A stretch of 64,000 nt of DNA from Chamaea fasciata (lineage: Eukaryota; Chordata; Aves; Passeriformes; Sylviidae). This document shows positions 22,965 through 36,164 of this stretch, one piece after another. The notes under the pieces were generated by a model, which did no database searches, was not told the DNA's origin, and was given only the letters and a program-made list of their open reading frames with translations. A program made the translations under genes and the position numbers. The stretch spans positions 83,788,087-83,852,086 of the forward strand of contig JARCOQ010000002.1 in NCBI GenBank assembly GCA_029207755.1. The letters are read 5' to 3'. Position 1 is the stretch's first letter. Each line of letters starts with the position of its first letter.

Positions 22965-25130
22965 AGGTTATCAGACACAAGCTAGACACAACTACAACTG
23001 AAGCTGGCTCCAGAAATTAAATGTGCTTTCTTTAAAGAAAACAGCAGCAACATTTCTACATAGCTCAGAACTTGTTTTCTAGTTTCCTTTGATATCAAAT
23101 TCTGAAAAAATTTACAATTTGTGACTACAACAAAAGCATGCAGCTCCACAAAATACTGTTCCTTCAAAATTCATTTATTTAGCTCTGCTGTTTTGATTGT
23201 TATTCCTTTGAAATAAGAATTCATTTTATTTATAAGCTACAGTTTTTTCAAACTAGCCAGTGAATTTCAAAGGAGTTAGAAACATATCCATGTGTGGTAT
23301 TCATGAGAGATACTAGAAGATATATAAAAAAAATTAGCTCAATTTGTGTTTCTGTTTAGTGTTTCTGCTTTGAATTCAGAGGGGTTTTTTTACTAAAGCA
23401 GACTATGAAACAACATGAATATCCTGCCTCCCACAGTGCAGTGTTCCTTGCCTGTGCTATTAAATGTATTCTTTGGAGTTCTAGTTGTAGAAACATCTAC
23501 TCAGGTAATGAATGATTTGTATAAATTCACTATTTCTTTTTAGGATCCCTACAAGTCATAAAATTCAAGCACCCAAGATAAGACTTGACTGGCCTTCTTC
23601 AGGTCCTAACTAAGCATTTTCTCCAACCATGTCTGTATCCTCAGGATAATGTAATGTGAATGAGTCCCCATGATTTTGAGATTCAGATCATTAGGTGTGA
23701 ACAGAAGTGATGTATCCTGAATCTTCTGAATAATGAGACAGCACTGCCAATTATGAAGGTGACCATACCTTCTGATTCTGGAAAAACTGTGGGCCAGGGG
23801 CTGAAAGGGCTAAAAGGTGAATGCTCTCAGTGGAGGAAAGACCCTGAGGTAGGAGGATCCTGGAGGTCAGGGAAGTAAATGGAAACAAATGGCAGAGATA
23901 CCCAGGGACCTGGTCACCAACAGCTGGGCAGCTGCAGAGCAGGAACTGACACAACTTTCTGTCCCACCTTCCCAGAGCAGCAGCCATCTCTCTGCTGGGA
24001 AGAGAAGCTGAGATTTGTGGAATACAGCACTGAGGGGAGTGCAAGAGGTGGCATGAGATAAACAAATATAATCCTGCTGTTTCTTAAATTATCCTGACTA
24101 TCCAGATCCTCTCAGGGATGTCTTGCACTCTGCTCCACCCATGGCAGAGCCCACAAATAATAATGAATATAGGCAGCCGGCAAAATAGAAGGTCTCTATT
24201 TTGCCCTCAGTCATCTTGTTCGTCATTTCATGATGCCCTTCAGGCTATCAAGGATCTGTGATGCCATGTAGCAAGACACAATACTCTGTAGTGCACATGA
24301 CAGCACAGATCACATTGCATCAAATGTAATGTCCAATGTAATTCCCCACTTTCTGTAGCTGATCTGCACTCAACAACGAGCATGTTTCCATTATGCAAGT
24401 AGAAACCACAACCACAGGTAAGTGGCTGCACCTCTTTTCTGAGATAAGTCACTGGCATCAATTTTAGTGAGCACTTTTCCTACAAAAGGAGAATGACATA
24501 ACCTGTGACACTGTTTTAAGACATGCAGAAAAACAGCAACACCAAGGAAAATAGGAAAATATCAATAGGAAAAAAATAAAGAAGAAAGTGGAAAAAATAC
24601 AAGAAGCAATACATTCAGAAGAATGAATAAGGGAAGACGGCATGTGGGAAGTTCATCCTTCTATTTCCTAAAAGCAGGTTAGTCCAACTGTTACCTTTGG
24701 GCAGACAGAACTGAAAAAGATTAAGAAGTAATTGAACATGGTCTCTGTACCAGGGCTTCAGGATTTTTTCACATACCAAGACCAAAGAACTTCAAGGCAC
24801 AGTATAGAGAGAAAGGAATTTACACAGGAGAACACCATCACCTATATATTAATTAGTATTACTCAGACCCAGAAGTCAATGTTCTCTTTTCCTTCATTTT
24901 TTTTCCCCATTTGTCACAGAGTTTAACTGGCACATAAATTAATCTAATGGAAGCCAAGCTGAATGGCTACTGTTGACCTTTCTGACTAATTAGATATTTC
25001 AGCCAATTAGATATATTAAAACTTCACAATTTACTTCTTTACTTGTATCAAACAGCCTCCTCTCCTGAAGGTATAGTTCTGGAAGTTGCCACTAAGTGTC
25101 ACTGTTCACATAGCCTCAAACCCCATATTA
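22965..25130. other. non-coding, no recognised feature
   Basis: AT-rich, with a GC-richer patch at about 23.78-24.05 kb that carries open frames on both strands without recognisable domains. A 10-base direct repeat, AATTAGATAT, occurs near 24989 and 25005. No gene or element was recognised. Confidence 0.5.
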
Positions 25131-25977
25131 TCATGCATTTAAAATTTGGCTTGGGGAAGACCCTCTATAGTTGGGTGTATTTAGGTGTAGAAGCCTCGCA
25201 GGTGACATTCTCATGTCACCAGAATAATCCACTGAAAAAGCCCCAAGCCAGGCCTGTTCGTGTCTTAGTCTGGAGGCTGTGACACATCTCCTGTGACACA
25301 ACACTGAGAAAGGATCACGGTGGTTGGAGGAAAGTACAGTGGATATCAAATGGTGAGCAAGAAGTTTAACATGCAACACAAGAAACTTGATGTGAGATAC
25401 TTCAAGTTCTGTAAAGAGCAGCTCCTCACACCCTCTCTCCATTGTAACCAAGTGCAAGAATGTTTCTTTGTAACCAAGTGCAAGAATGTTTCTAGCCTGT
25501 TTCAGAGGAAAGACAATCTCAAGATAGCTGAAAACACCAACGATCACTATCCTGCTAAATAGCAGGACCCAACTAGGCCCTAGTTTGGATAAAGAACCCA
25601 GCAGTTTGTTGAGGCAAATAGGCTAAGCTTTCCTTGGGAATGCAGTTCATATACAGCAGTGGAATCTGTTCTGGAAGTTCAAATAATTCAGAGAAATTGG
25701 ATATAACCAATAGAAAAATTACATTAATGCTTTCTGACCATCTAATGTCAGAACTGGTGTATGTGTGAACACTAATCAGGTTTACAAAGGAGCAAAACCA
25801 GATACCACCATCAATCAAGCTTCTGGGAAATATTCTCAGCATTATTGGTCTCCCTTCTGTAGGACATGTGAATACGAAAGCACATAGTCTACCTTCAAAA
25901 TCCAACATGGGAAGTTTTCCAAGTGGCAAGGTCCCAAGTGTCCAAGTAATCCTCCATGGGTTTATATGTGAGGGCAA
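25131..25977 (-). other. two adjacent long open frames of unknown status
   Basis: Two minus-strand frames follow each other with about 25 bases between them: 25573-25977 (134 codons) then 25131-25547 (138 codons), in different frames. These are the two longest open frames in the window. Neither shows a domain, signal peptide or retroviral motif that I recognise. A rough stop-codon calculation predicts one or two frames of this length in 64 kb of such DNA, so chance is the default. The second frame runs through a 26-bp tandem duplication that is not a multiple of three. A decayed mobile element is possible. Confidence 0.15.
25442..25493 (+). repeat. perfect 26-bp tandem duplication
   Basis: A 26-base unit beginning TTGTAACCAAGTGC occurs at 25442-25467 and again at 25468-25493 without a mismatch, indicating a recent slippage or duplication event. 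Confidence 0.9.
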
Positions 25978-26835
25978 GGCTAATAAAGAACAACCTGCTG
26001 TTAGCTTTCAAAGTTTACATGTGTTCATCAGTAAAAATAAGTTAAGGAAAAGATCATCTTTGCCTTTTGGAAATCTGCTTTGAGTAACTGAATCTATGAA
26101 AAATTATTTTCTTACCATCTAAAGCTAGCTACAGGCAGGGCACAATTTCAGCAGAGCTCAGAAAAATACTGGGAAGAAAATTAGGAATTTGGATGACTAA
26201 TATGGAAAGAGAAGGTGAAGAGAAGACTGTGGGTATTCAATGACAGAAATGTGGCTGCATTTTATGATTACAAGATAGTTTGGCTGGAATTTTGAGACCT
26301 GGTTACTTATGATGGGCAACCAGTAACAGAATGTCAAAAAGGTTCAAGGAACTAAGATTAGGAAGACTGGATGAAGGGAGCCTAAATCTCCTCCTGCTCC
26401 AGGGGAGTGCCCAAAGGCTATGCTGTTGACTGTTCTATGATTGACCTTGGGCACTCTCATGCTCTCCAAACTGAAGTGGAGTAGCACAGCATTGATTTAA
26501 CTATGAACGCCCAAAGGCAAGATTTCTTATCTATCACCCTAGCACTAGAATGATCTCTGTGCAAAGGTCAGCTCTTGGTTCTTTTGAACTTTTTCCTTTG
26601 TATTTCTTCCTTCATTCTTTTACGCAGGATGCCCTCAGCTTGAGCTCCGTCTTCACCCTGTAAGGTGCTCATCTACACAGCTCAGAGTTTGGGATTATGG
26701 CATGTGACAAAGTATGAGGGCTTTCATTGCCAAACAGGACAGGAGCTCTGCCACTAGACTGCAGCTGCCAAGGATTTTGGTATAACACAGGGTGATTTGA
26801 TGCTTTCAGTTTTATACTAATGAAAAGGTCATATT
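25978..26835. other. non-coding, no recognised feature
   Basis: AT-rich unique-looking sequence. No gene or mobile element was recognised. Confidence 0.5.
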
Positions 26836-26900
26836 AAAAAAACCCAAACAAAAGGACCCTCAAAAATGAACAAACAAACAAAAAAAAAAAAAATCACAAA
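26836..26900 (+). repeat. A-rich tract with CAAA repeats
   Basis: A runs are interrupted by CCC, then CAAACAAACA leads into a run of about 14 A. It is low-complexity sequence. Confidence 0.8.
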
Positions 26901-29318
26901 ATTCTCCCTCATCTTTTCTGCCCCTCCAGTTAGATACGGTAAGAAAAGAAATCTCTAATAACTAGAAAAGCAAACACTTAGCAAATGGTTAGCAAATAGA
27001 TATGATTTCATTAAATATACCGAAGAATATGATAAACAAAACATCTAGTCATCTTCCAGACTGCTCTCTTTCTGAGCAAGAGTTTAAAAAGATGCCTATA
27101 CACACTTTGGGGTTTAGGCAAATTACAGAACCTTCTCCAATATACTCCTGTAGTGTATGCGAAGACATTTTAGCTTGTGCAAGCTAATCAATCCCACCTG
27201 TTAGCAGATTGAGCTGTGTTTAGTAGGCCAGAGAAACACTGAAATACTATTCTGTAGTCAGAGGAGACATCTCTGAAACAGATTTTAAAATTTCTCAGGT
27301 CATTTTCTTCTGCTCTGTCAGCAGACAACTCTGATTTACAGACATTTCAGACCTGAACTATTTCTATTGAGAAGAAAATTATTAGAGAAAACAATAAAAA
27401 CATATAACAAGTGATTTGGGTAATTGCTTATACAGGTGAAGAATAAAACAAGTTCAACTGCAAATGCTGGAATTAAGGATGAGGATAGAAAATCTTTCAA
27501 TAAGCTTTGTTTCTAAATCCTGACTATTTTATTTCCTCAGATGCAAAGGGAAAAGCAGAATTCATGGCTTTCCATCAACAAAGCTGGAAATGCGTCGCCT
27601 CTGCCATTTGTCCTGACGAACAGACACATCTTTCTTCAGCATAGCATCAGTAACCTTATACTCTCTTATTACAGTCAGGATTCACAGAAATATTGACACT
27701 GCACTACAAAAAGAATGAACAGCAAAATGAACCCCACTGCAGCACACAGGACTTACTTGGGATTATTGCTATTTTTGAGGAAAAAAATAGAGATCTGGAT
27801 ATTTGCTGCTCATGAAGACTCTACATTCTGATTTCTTCTTCTCCCAATTTCCAAATAGCCATACCAAATGTTTCATCAGGGATTTGGATTACTGTAAATT
27901 TACTGTCAGCAGTACTACAGTACCACTGACAGGCAGTGAGTACAGCATCAGATGCTACAGCAGAAGGCAATTGCAGCAATTTACATACAACTCTGTGTTC
28001 ACTTCTACTGGTACATCAGACATTTTAAGCAGAGGTAGCCATTCTGGAAACATGCAGGAATGTGTCCCCAGATGAGAGTTCAGTCCAGCAGCTATTGTTA
28101 TTCATCCTGGAAAGTACAAGATCCCATCTGTTCCATATTCAGAGACACCCCTTCAGACACACAGCCACATCTTTCTCTCTAACTTAATATTTAGATAAGC
28201 ATCAGAGCTCCAGGAAGAATTCTTTGGTTCCAATTATTCATTTACTATGGTGGCTGGCAACTTTTGTCCCAGCATACTCCAACTAATAAGCCCATAATTT
28301 TGATGCAAGCAGTAATTATCCATATCTTGAGTCTACTAGGGGATTATTTTTACTCTGTCCAGTGTTTGCTGAGCTTTCTAAGTATGCACTCATTACGATT
28401 TTCCCCCCCTTACTTTAAATCTATTTTTTTTTCTCTCTCTCATTTACCTGTTAGGTTTGTTCTTCTCCTTATCTTTGAATTTAAACCTGACCTTTCCTAT
28501 TCTGTCACAATGTTAGATGTGTTCTTTTTCTTTATTTTATTAGATTTTCTTTCCAGGGCTTTTCACATTTTGCAGTTCAAAGTTTCTCACAACAAATGAA
28601 TGCTTTGAATGTCTTGAGTGATGAATATCAGCATAATTAATATTGGTAATGACAGCTTTATAGTTTGGGATTTTTGTTTTGTTGGGGTTTTTTTAGTTTG
28701 AGTGAAAACTAGTTACAGTGAAAAGAAATTTACCCTTCCAGCATGCTCTTCACTAAGGCCGCAGGCACCTTGTTTTCCCCACTTGGTTTTAACTGATCTC
28801 AGACTCAGGAAAAAGTCCAGCAGCCAGGATGAAAAATCAGATAACAATTCCAAGGAAAAGGATAATGGAACATGCTACTTGAAAGGTTAAACAAAATAAC
28901 AAATGTTAGCCCAGCAAACAAACAAACAAAGCCAAACCCAGACATGCAAAAATTGGTATACCTTATGTGAATATGATTTTTCGAACCATAATACAATAGA
29001 GTTATCCCAGCTGTTACCAAATCAGCTGGGTTTACAGGCATATCAGCTAGATTTGCTAAATCTAGACTGCTTCACTCAAAACAGTGATTCACAGTCATGT
29101 TTCTCATTCTTTATTTTTAGTAATGTCAATACTAAAACCTTGCACTGACTCAGAACAGCTTGCTGGAGCCACTGGGTTGTCCAGGCTGTCTAGAACTGAG
29201 ATCAGCTTTCTAAACTCTGCAGAGATACTGGTTCCATTTAAGGTTGCTGCAGTTTGAAATTTCTTTGGCCATTAGCTTTTATTCTTGTGCAATGAACATA
29301 TTTGTAGTGCTGTGGGTT
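26901..29318. other. non-coding, no recognised feature
   Basis: AT-rich. Pyrimidine-rich sequence lies at about 28400-28445. An 8-bp inverted repeat (TTAGCTTG/CAAGCTAA, 2-nt loop) is at 27170-27187. No gene or mobile element was recognised. Confidence 0.5.
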
Positions 29319-29333
29319 GGGGGGGGGGGGGGG
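29319..29333 (+). repeat. 15-base G run
   Basis: An uninterrupted G homopolymer follows GGGTT, giving local G-quadruplex potential. It is the second long G run in the window. Confidence 0.9.
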
Positions 29334-29860
29334 AGCGTGTTAAGTGCAACTATGTGTTTTGTCTAGTGACAAAGATGGAAAACAATGAAACATAAAGAGC
29401 CATGGTTCCTTTACTACAGAGAAAACTATGAAGGGAAAGAAAAAAGAATATGCCAAAGTTCACCACACCACAAGAACTTTGGAAATTGGTGAAAATTTCT
29501 AGCACATTTCCTAAGCAGCTGAATTTCAGCATTTCACAGTGAGTTTGGAAAAATCTTTTTGGGACCAGGAATATTTTGCTTACTGTAGAATACCAGTTAA
29601 CATGCTCTACCAAAGGAAATCAGTGACAGCAGCTGTCAGTGAGAGCAGGGAAAAAGACTGCAGGTAAAATTAAAGAAAAGTGTATAACAGTATGGAAATT
29701 ATAGAGGGAAATGTGGTCTCTACTCCCTGGATGAAAGTTGAATGCACGCCTGACTTTCCACACACAATACAATCTAAAGGGACTCAATACAGGGTGGAGC
29801 AAAGTGGAGACACCTCGGCCAGGCCCTGTTAAAATCCTTGCAGAGGAGAGAGCCTGGTAA

Positions 29861-30289
29861 AACCTTTTAGCTGATTCTGAAAGGATTTCTGATGTAGAGT
29901 GTACTGCTTTGAAATCAGAAAATCAGATGTTCAAGTCATTATTAGCTTTTGAGAGGGATAGAGGAGAAAATTGGGAATACGAGTTGATAAACTTACGACT
30001 GAAACTTATCACTTGGGGAATAAGCACCTTAAAACTGAGGCTGACAACCTTAAAGCTCTGCTTTCTACAGCAGGGCACGGAGAAAAAGCTGTTGCTGAAG
30101 AAACAACCTCCTGTTTCAGATAGGTGGCTCCACAGCTCAGTACTTTATACAGACTCTGAGGTTTGGGATGGGGATATTTGGTACGATAATGATGATGAGA
30201 CCTCAGAGAACCCTGAGTCCAAATCTGATGAGGGTAACAACGAGATCCGCATTACTGTGCACTCTATTCCCTTGTATATGACAGAGTAG
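29861..30289 (+). pseudogene. decayed endogenous retrovirus gag-like fragment
   Basis: One frame stays open from 29861 to the TAG at 30287-30289. Its first part is rich in Leu, Glu and Lys spaced like a coiled coil (about 29885-30000). Its last part is acidic, with Trp-Asp and Asp-Asp-Glu clusters (about 30160-30240). The coiled-coil pattern continues in another frame at about 30000-30115, which points to at least one frameshift. Coiled coils followed by an acidic stretch and then a protease-like frame suggest the end of a retroviral gag. The assignment rests on context and pattern, not a database match, and the retroviral class is uncertain. No LTR was found. Confidence 0.5.
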
Positions 30290-30877
30290 GCAAAATTGCA
30301 GCAAAATTTATTTAAGGAAACCAGAACACCCTGAAGGTGAAATGATGTTTATACAGACTGCTGATTCCCTTGACATTAATGGAAATATAGGGGGTGATCC
30401 CTGTGATTACAAACCAGGGGAAAATGATTCTTTATCTCCTTCAAATTCTCATGTACATGAAGGCAGGTGTCCTGCAAAAACTCAGGATAGATAGGGGGAG
30501 CCTACTCGAAAATCAACTCAATACAATCCAATCCAAGTGCCTGATTCACAAAGGCATTATGGCCATAAGCCAGGCAAGACTGAAAACCAGCAAGTGGAAT
30601 CTTCTCAATGTATACATAATAGCCCAAGCATTTGGATTCCAGTAGATTCTTGTCAACATTTAATAGCACTTCTAATAGATAGGGGAACACAACCTTTGAT
30701 ACTAATGTAGCAAGATTACAAGAAGCTGGGTGTACAACTGGGATGGCATAAAGTTAAAATCACTGCAGTAAACAGAGCAAGTGTTATCTGCTGCTAACAT
30801 TAATTTATGGCTCTTGGGTGAGAAGCAGATGTTGGCTACTCATTTTAAAATTAAAGATCACAAAGGCTAATCAATCA
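30282..30877 (+). pseudogene. decayed endogenous retrovirus protease-like fragment
   Basis: This frame opens just before the end of the gag-like frame, as expected of a gag-to-protease arrangement, though the shift is +1 rather than the usual -1 and may reflect decay. It is broken by TAG at 30492-30494 and TAG at 30708-30710, and by a stop near 30798. Between the two TAG codons it has a hydrophobic Leu-Leu-Ile run followed by Asp-Arg-Gly (30678-30686). That is where an aspartic protease would carry Asp-Thr-Gly or Asp-Ser-Gly. The Arg would abolish the catalytic triad. Downstream Gly and hydrophobic spacing also fit a retroviral protease. No reverse transcriptase, envelope or LTR is recognisable after it. 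The element is dead. Confidence 0.5.
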
Positions 30878-33800
30878 CAAAGGATCTGAGAAAATTCTCC
30901 TCTTTAATGTGACAGTGGTACACTGTATGTGCTGTTGAAATACAAGATGAGTCAAGTTTATGTTATTTATGTGTCAAGTGTATGTCAACTGTATGTTATG
31001 TATACTTAAACTGTACGTTTAATTTATGTAGAAACATACAGTTATTTAAACCAACATTATTAGTTCTGAATCAGTCAGGTTATTGGGAGAAAGCTTTTAA
31101 TATTCTAATATGTAAATCCTTATGTTTATTTTTATGAGTTCTTTACGGAGAAAGAAATTTTAAAAATCTATTTGTTCACTCACATGCATAAACACACACA
31201 CTCCTTTTCTTCTGCCTGCTTAGTATCAACTTCAAGAGGTTAGAAAAAGAGAAACATGATGTGAAAAAAATCCAAAAGTCATACCCAAACCAATGAGCTT
31301 TGAGCCTAAGGCTCAGGTGGCCCCAACACAATCTGAGGTTAGAAGACAAACATATCAGATGTTCTGAAATAAACTTGCCTCACTGATCAAGCTTCAGTTC
31401 AAATCACTGCATTCATGGCAGTAAATGAATATACCACTCCTATTCTCTGGAGAATTGCATTTTGCAGGATATGTCTCTTTATCCCACATCATTTTGCAAC
31501 ATAAATGGCAGAAGCCTCTCACAATGAACAAAATATATAGGCTCAGGAGTCTAACATTCAATTTCTGTCATTGCTTTGCATGCAGTCCTACTTGAAACAT
31601 CTTTTTTAGCCCACAGTGATTAGTAGCTTGAAAATAATTTTTTTTAACTAACAGAAATGCAACATACTGTATTCCTGAAAATTGTGAGAGATTGTTTTGG
31701 GAAAAGTATGCAACACCTCTTCAGCATGGAAGTCCAGCACAGAACAGGACAAGATCTTGCAGCATTTTTCCATTGCAGCAGAAGGAGGGTAACAAAGAAA
31801 TGAAAGAGAAAAGAAGAAGCTACTTGAAGAAGAATTTTAGCTACTCTTGATATAACATGATTTCTAGGTACTTAAAAGAAACCTTGAGTGAAGCTATGCA
31901 GCCTTGACTAAACATGAGAGGTAGCTAGATTTCTGTATGACAACAGGTCTAAGTCTGTAGTTATCCATGGATACCACCCACATGCAATGTTATCAGTATT
32001 TTGTATGAGAGCTTTCTTAACCATCTGAGAAAATGGCTTTTAGTTGGCAATGGCTACATCTGATTTGCTGCTGGCAAAAAGATAACGAGTTTAGTTTTGG
32101 CAGAGAGATTACTGCAATGTTCCTGTTGAAGACATGAAAAGGTATCCTTGGTACAGGCTAAAAGCAGTTCCTGATCTGACTCAGGCTATTTATGGATCCC
32201 TATTCCCTGTGCCAATCTGGGATACCAAAAATGGAAGAGGGCACTTTTTTTTTTTAAATTGAGCCTGGGCTGATCATACAAATTAACTATTGAATTATTA
32301 CATACCAGATGAAATATAAACCATATAATACCCAGGGTGAGTTAATTCCAGGAAAATGTCAAATACTAATGGATCTTATATTCCTCAACTCTCCAGAGCT
32401 CTTCTTCACTGGCCAATGAGACTATTTGCTTGCCAACTGGACTGCATCAAAGCACTGCCTAAATATCATGGCAGAGCATGTATTCACGAGGCTCCTGAGC
32501 AATCTCTGCCTAATGTTATGATGGATACTTCACCGAAGGACTGCATGAAATCAAAACAAGTGAGCAAACCCCACCTAAGGTGAATGCATGAGAGGTTGTT
32601 ACAGTGCCCTCCAGTATCAAGCAGTTCACACTGGCCATGCTGTTGTTGCGCAACAAGATGAGATCAGGTTGCACACCACACCTTCACAGCTCCCAATTTC
32701 TCTGGAAGGAAATCCAGGTGCATGCCAAGTTGACAGCTATGGTAAACTTCTGTAAGTCTCTCACTTGACTTGATGAGAGAAGGAGTCTACTGCAGAGTAT
32801 ATCTTCATCATAACATAGGTAGAAGGCGTCTTCTAACTGTTACACAACACTAATAAAATATCCTATTTTAACATACATATTAGTGGGGGAGAGAAGCTAT
32901 GGCTAAGGCTTCTTGATATGAGTCCTGCTCTTTGGTTATAGACTTCTTGGGAGATGAAACATGGGAACTCAGGAGCTGTGTCTTCCCAGAAGAGAAAGTT
33001 TTCTAGGTAATGTTGACTCTGCTCAGTCTTTAATGATTTAATGGCAGCCTTTCCTTTGGATGGTGTGTCACTGACCCTTGTGACCAAAAAACAGAGGAAG
33101 TATCCACTTAGGAAACCAAAGGAAACCTCAACAGTAGATAAGTTAATGCTATTCTCCAGAATGATCACCCCTCTCCCAAAGAGCAGCTGAATATTAAAGG
33201 ACAAACTTTAACAAAATAACAAAGCAGCTTTGTTCAGTCCCATTGATCCAAAAGACAGCACTCACTAAACCTTAAAGTCTATTTTGTGTCTCCTGCAGAA
33301 AGTCTGCTGTGAAAGAAATGGAGTTTTATAATAACTATTTGGAGCCTTAGGGGTTCAGAGCATCCTCTCATTCACATTACTGCTGCCTTACTACCCAAAT
33401 GCATTTTCATGTGTATCCTAATCAGTTCATTTACTGTTTGAGTGCTATTTTTGATGCCAGAAAGAACTATCTAAGTAGAACACTGCAAAAGTTCTCTCTT
33501 CACTGGGAATGATGAAAATCCTTCCACAAAGATTTCAGACTCTATTATAAACTGCATCTGATAATGTGAAAGCTCTATCTCCTAGAAGTACATTGGAAAA
33601 ATTAGTTTTAAGCTCTACTTGCTCATAGAATTTAATATGGGGTTTTATTTTTTAAATCTGACATGTCAAAAGCGAGATGACAGGTAGTGCAAGGGACAAA
33701 GAAATTTCCCGCAGAAGGGAATTGAAAGGAACAATATCTGAAACCTAAAAGAAGGGGAGAAATGTGTGAATATTTCAAGAATAGCAGAAAGGCATCATTT

Positions 33801-34139
33801 TTATAAGCACGTGGAACATGAAAGGGAACTGGACAAATGACAGGTGGGAAAAAGGAAAAATTCCTCTTACCAAGCCATTTGCTCATGGGTGCAACAGAAA
33901 AATAGCCACTAGATAATGCTTAAACATTGTGGTGGTATTTCGTAGTCCCTTTAAAAAGTATTTGACATGAGTTTTGTGTGATAAAGTTTAATTTATGGTA
34001 TCTAAAGGGTGTGGATTAGATAGAAATGTTTTCTTTTGAGATGCATTTGGTTTATTTTGTTGAAAAGAGTTTTGTTTCTGACTGATGTCCTGTCTATTAC
34101 TGAAGTCTTAGTGGCTCCATTCATTGCGTGTTATGCACT
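30878..34139. other. non-coding; may include further unrecognised retroviral remains
   Basis: AT-rich sequence downstream of the retroviral remnant. Segments around 32.14-32.23 and 32.36-32.70 kb have a composition unlike simple unique AT-rich DNA, but I recognise no pol, env or LTR there. TATCCATGGATA near 31961-31972 is a perfect 12-base palindrome. No gene was recognised. Confidence 0.4.
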
Positions 34140-34555
34140 AGAGCACCTCCCCTATTAAGAAAGGCTGAGAAATTTGGGGCTGTTCAGCCTGGAGAAGAGA
34201 AGGTTGCATGGAAACCTCACAGCATCCTTCCAGTACCTGAAGGGGGAAAAGAGGAAAACCAGTGAGGGAATTTTTGTCAGGAACTGTAGTGATAGGATCA
34301 GCAGTAAAATAGGTTTAAACTAAAAGAGAAGAAATTTAGGTTGGATAAGTGGAATAAATTCTTTACTGTGAGAGTGGTGAGGCACTGAAACACATTGCCC
34401 AGGGAAGTTATTGATTCCCTATTCGTGGGAGTGTTCAAGGCTAAATTGGATGGGGCTTTGAGCAACCTGGCTCCAGCCATGGTAGGGGGGTTAGAACTAG
34501 ATAATCTTTAAGATCCCATCAAACCCAAACTATTCTATGATTCTATGACTCTATG
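34140..34555 (+). mobile_element. CR1 LINE 3' end with intact terminal repeat
   Basis: Starts in the CR1 segment reading 'GGCTGAGAAATTTGGGGCTG TTCAGCCTGGAG' (the end of ORF2), passes through the 'TTCTTTACTGTGAGAGTGGT' block near 34360 and the 'CACATTGCCCAGGGAAG' block near 34390, and ends with ATTCTATGATTCTATGACTCTATG at 34531-34554. This three-unit terminal repeat is the hallmark of CR1. The 5' part is missing. Confidence 0.92.
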
Positions 34556-36164
34556 CCCTATACAATGACCTTCTGAGCAAGGTCATACCCTGTTCTCTGA
34601 AATAAAAAAAAAAAAAGTGAAGTGACATCTCTAGCTTTCCTATAAGCCAATACAGACTCCCTTACCTTCATCTGGAACGGCACTTTTGTATCACTGACTT
34701 AAAATACATCCCTATTGTGATAATTATGATCAAATGCTTTCTAATCCTTTCCTTCATAAATCAGAAGACACCAGAAGTGATCAGTTTCCCAGCACCATAC
34801 AGGTGCACAGGATACTACACATCTGTGAGTGCAGTAATACAAACTGCAATACCATGGTTGAGCACTTGCTCTGCTCAATTTAACATAATGAAGTATTTTT
34901 TAAGTGCAAATGGTTGCAGGATGCATAGTATCTACATTAAAGGAAGCAATATGCAAAGTCTAAATTTAATTTGCTCTCCTCTGTGTTGTCTTCTGAGAAC
35001 CTTCTGTATTTGTTTGGATTTCATGTGTTATTTGTTGTGCTAGGAAGCTGGAAAGAAGACATGACATTCAGCTCCTGCTTCTAATACACAAGGTAATGGA
35101 AAATAACATAAATGTACACACAGCAATGCATAAAATATTGTCAGTGGGTAGACTGCATGACTTTGCATAAGGATAGGTGTATGTATTAGTCACAAAGACA
35201 TTGACCATACCAGTAGACTGAAATACAGTACAGTTTAATGCAAAACTACTGCTAGCCTAAGAGAAGCTGACTGTTAACTTCTGTAGTCACTGGAGTTCAC
35301 CATACCAAGCAGCCATGGATCTATACATACAAGCAATGCAATTTAACTTTAGTGGAAAGACATAGCTGAGCTTCAAGATCTTGAAAAGAGTGACTTAGTT
35401 TGACTGGACAGCTTAAGGACTTTGATGCAGAGGCAGCTTTGAACTTCTGGAAGACAAAGAGCACATTGTTGGTTCTTGACTGAGATCAAGGTTTGGTGGT
35501 AATCAAGCAACTTAGACTAATAAAATATGTGGGGAGGTTGATCAGCAACATTTTATTTTATGTCTAAAAAAGGAAATTTGTTCCTATTGTAACAAGTCTG
35601 TCAAGACAGATTTTCATCCAATCCCATCAGTTATTCTAGGTTGCAACATGTCCGAAAAGGAGAGAGGAGGCTTCAGCTCTCCTGCCTCGTGTTATGGCAG
35701 AGGGAAAGTTGGTAGACATAAAAGACACCTGTCTATCTCGTACATTCAGTCCAAAAAGACTCAACACAGCATTTTTCTTAGGTAGGGACAATACCATAAA
35801 TAGTGGTCAGGCAAAAGCAATAATTTCAACAGAATTTCCAATTCATGGAAAGCCAAATTATATATGTTCAGAGTCAGACAGCAGTAGACACTGCTGAAGA
35901 ACAGATAAAAACTGAAATATCATGCTTGCAAAAGCATAGATATTACAAGATCTAGTCGAATTTTTTTAATCTCTAAATGTTTGAGATAAGTTAAATAGCA
36001 AGAACTGAACCCACTACTTGGGATATTATTCCACTATCAGAAGGATTATATATATATATAAAAGTAGTGGTAGCTCCTTGCAAATGTTCCAGCAGTTATG
36101 AGACATCTTGGATAACTCACTGCATAGCTGCAGCCCCAGGCAGCTACATGATTGCATTCAAGCA
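34556..36164. other. non-coding, no recognised feature
   Basis: AT-rich, with an A run at about 34604-34616 and a short TA repeat at 36046-36061. No gene was recognised. Confidence 0.5.

Noticed and set aside
32140..32760. Possible LTR or pol piece downstream of the retroviral remnant
   Set aside because: No LTR boundaries, polyadenylation pattern, repeated copy or pol motif could be shown.
36046..36061. TA repeat as a TATA-type promoter
   Set aside because: It is a short microsatellite with no nearby initiator, CpG enrichment or open frame.
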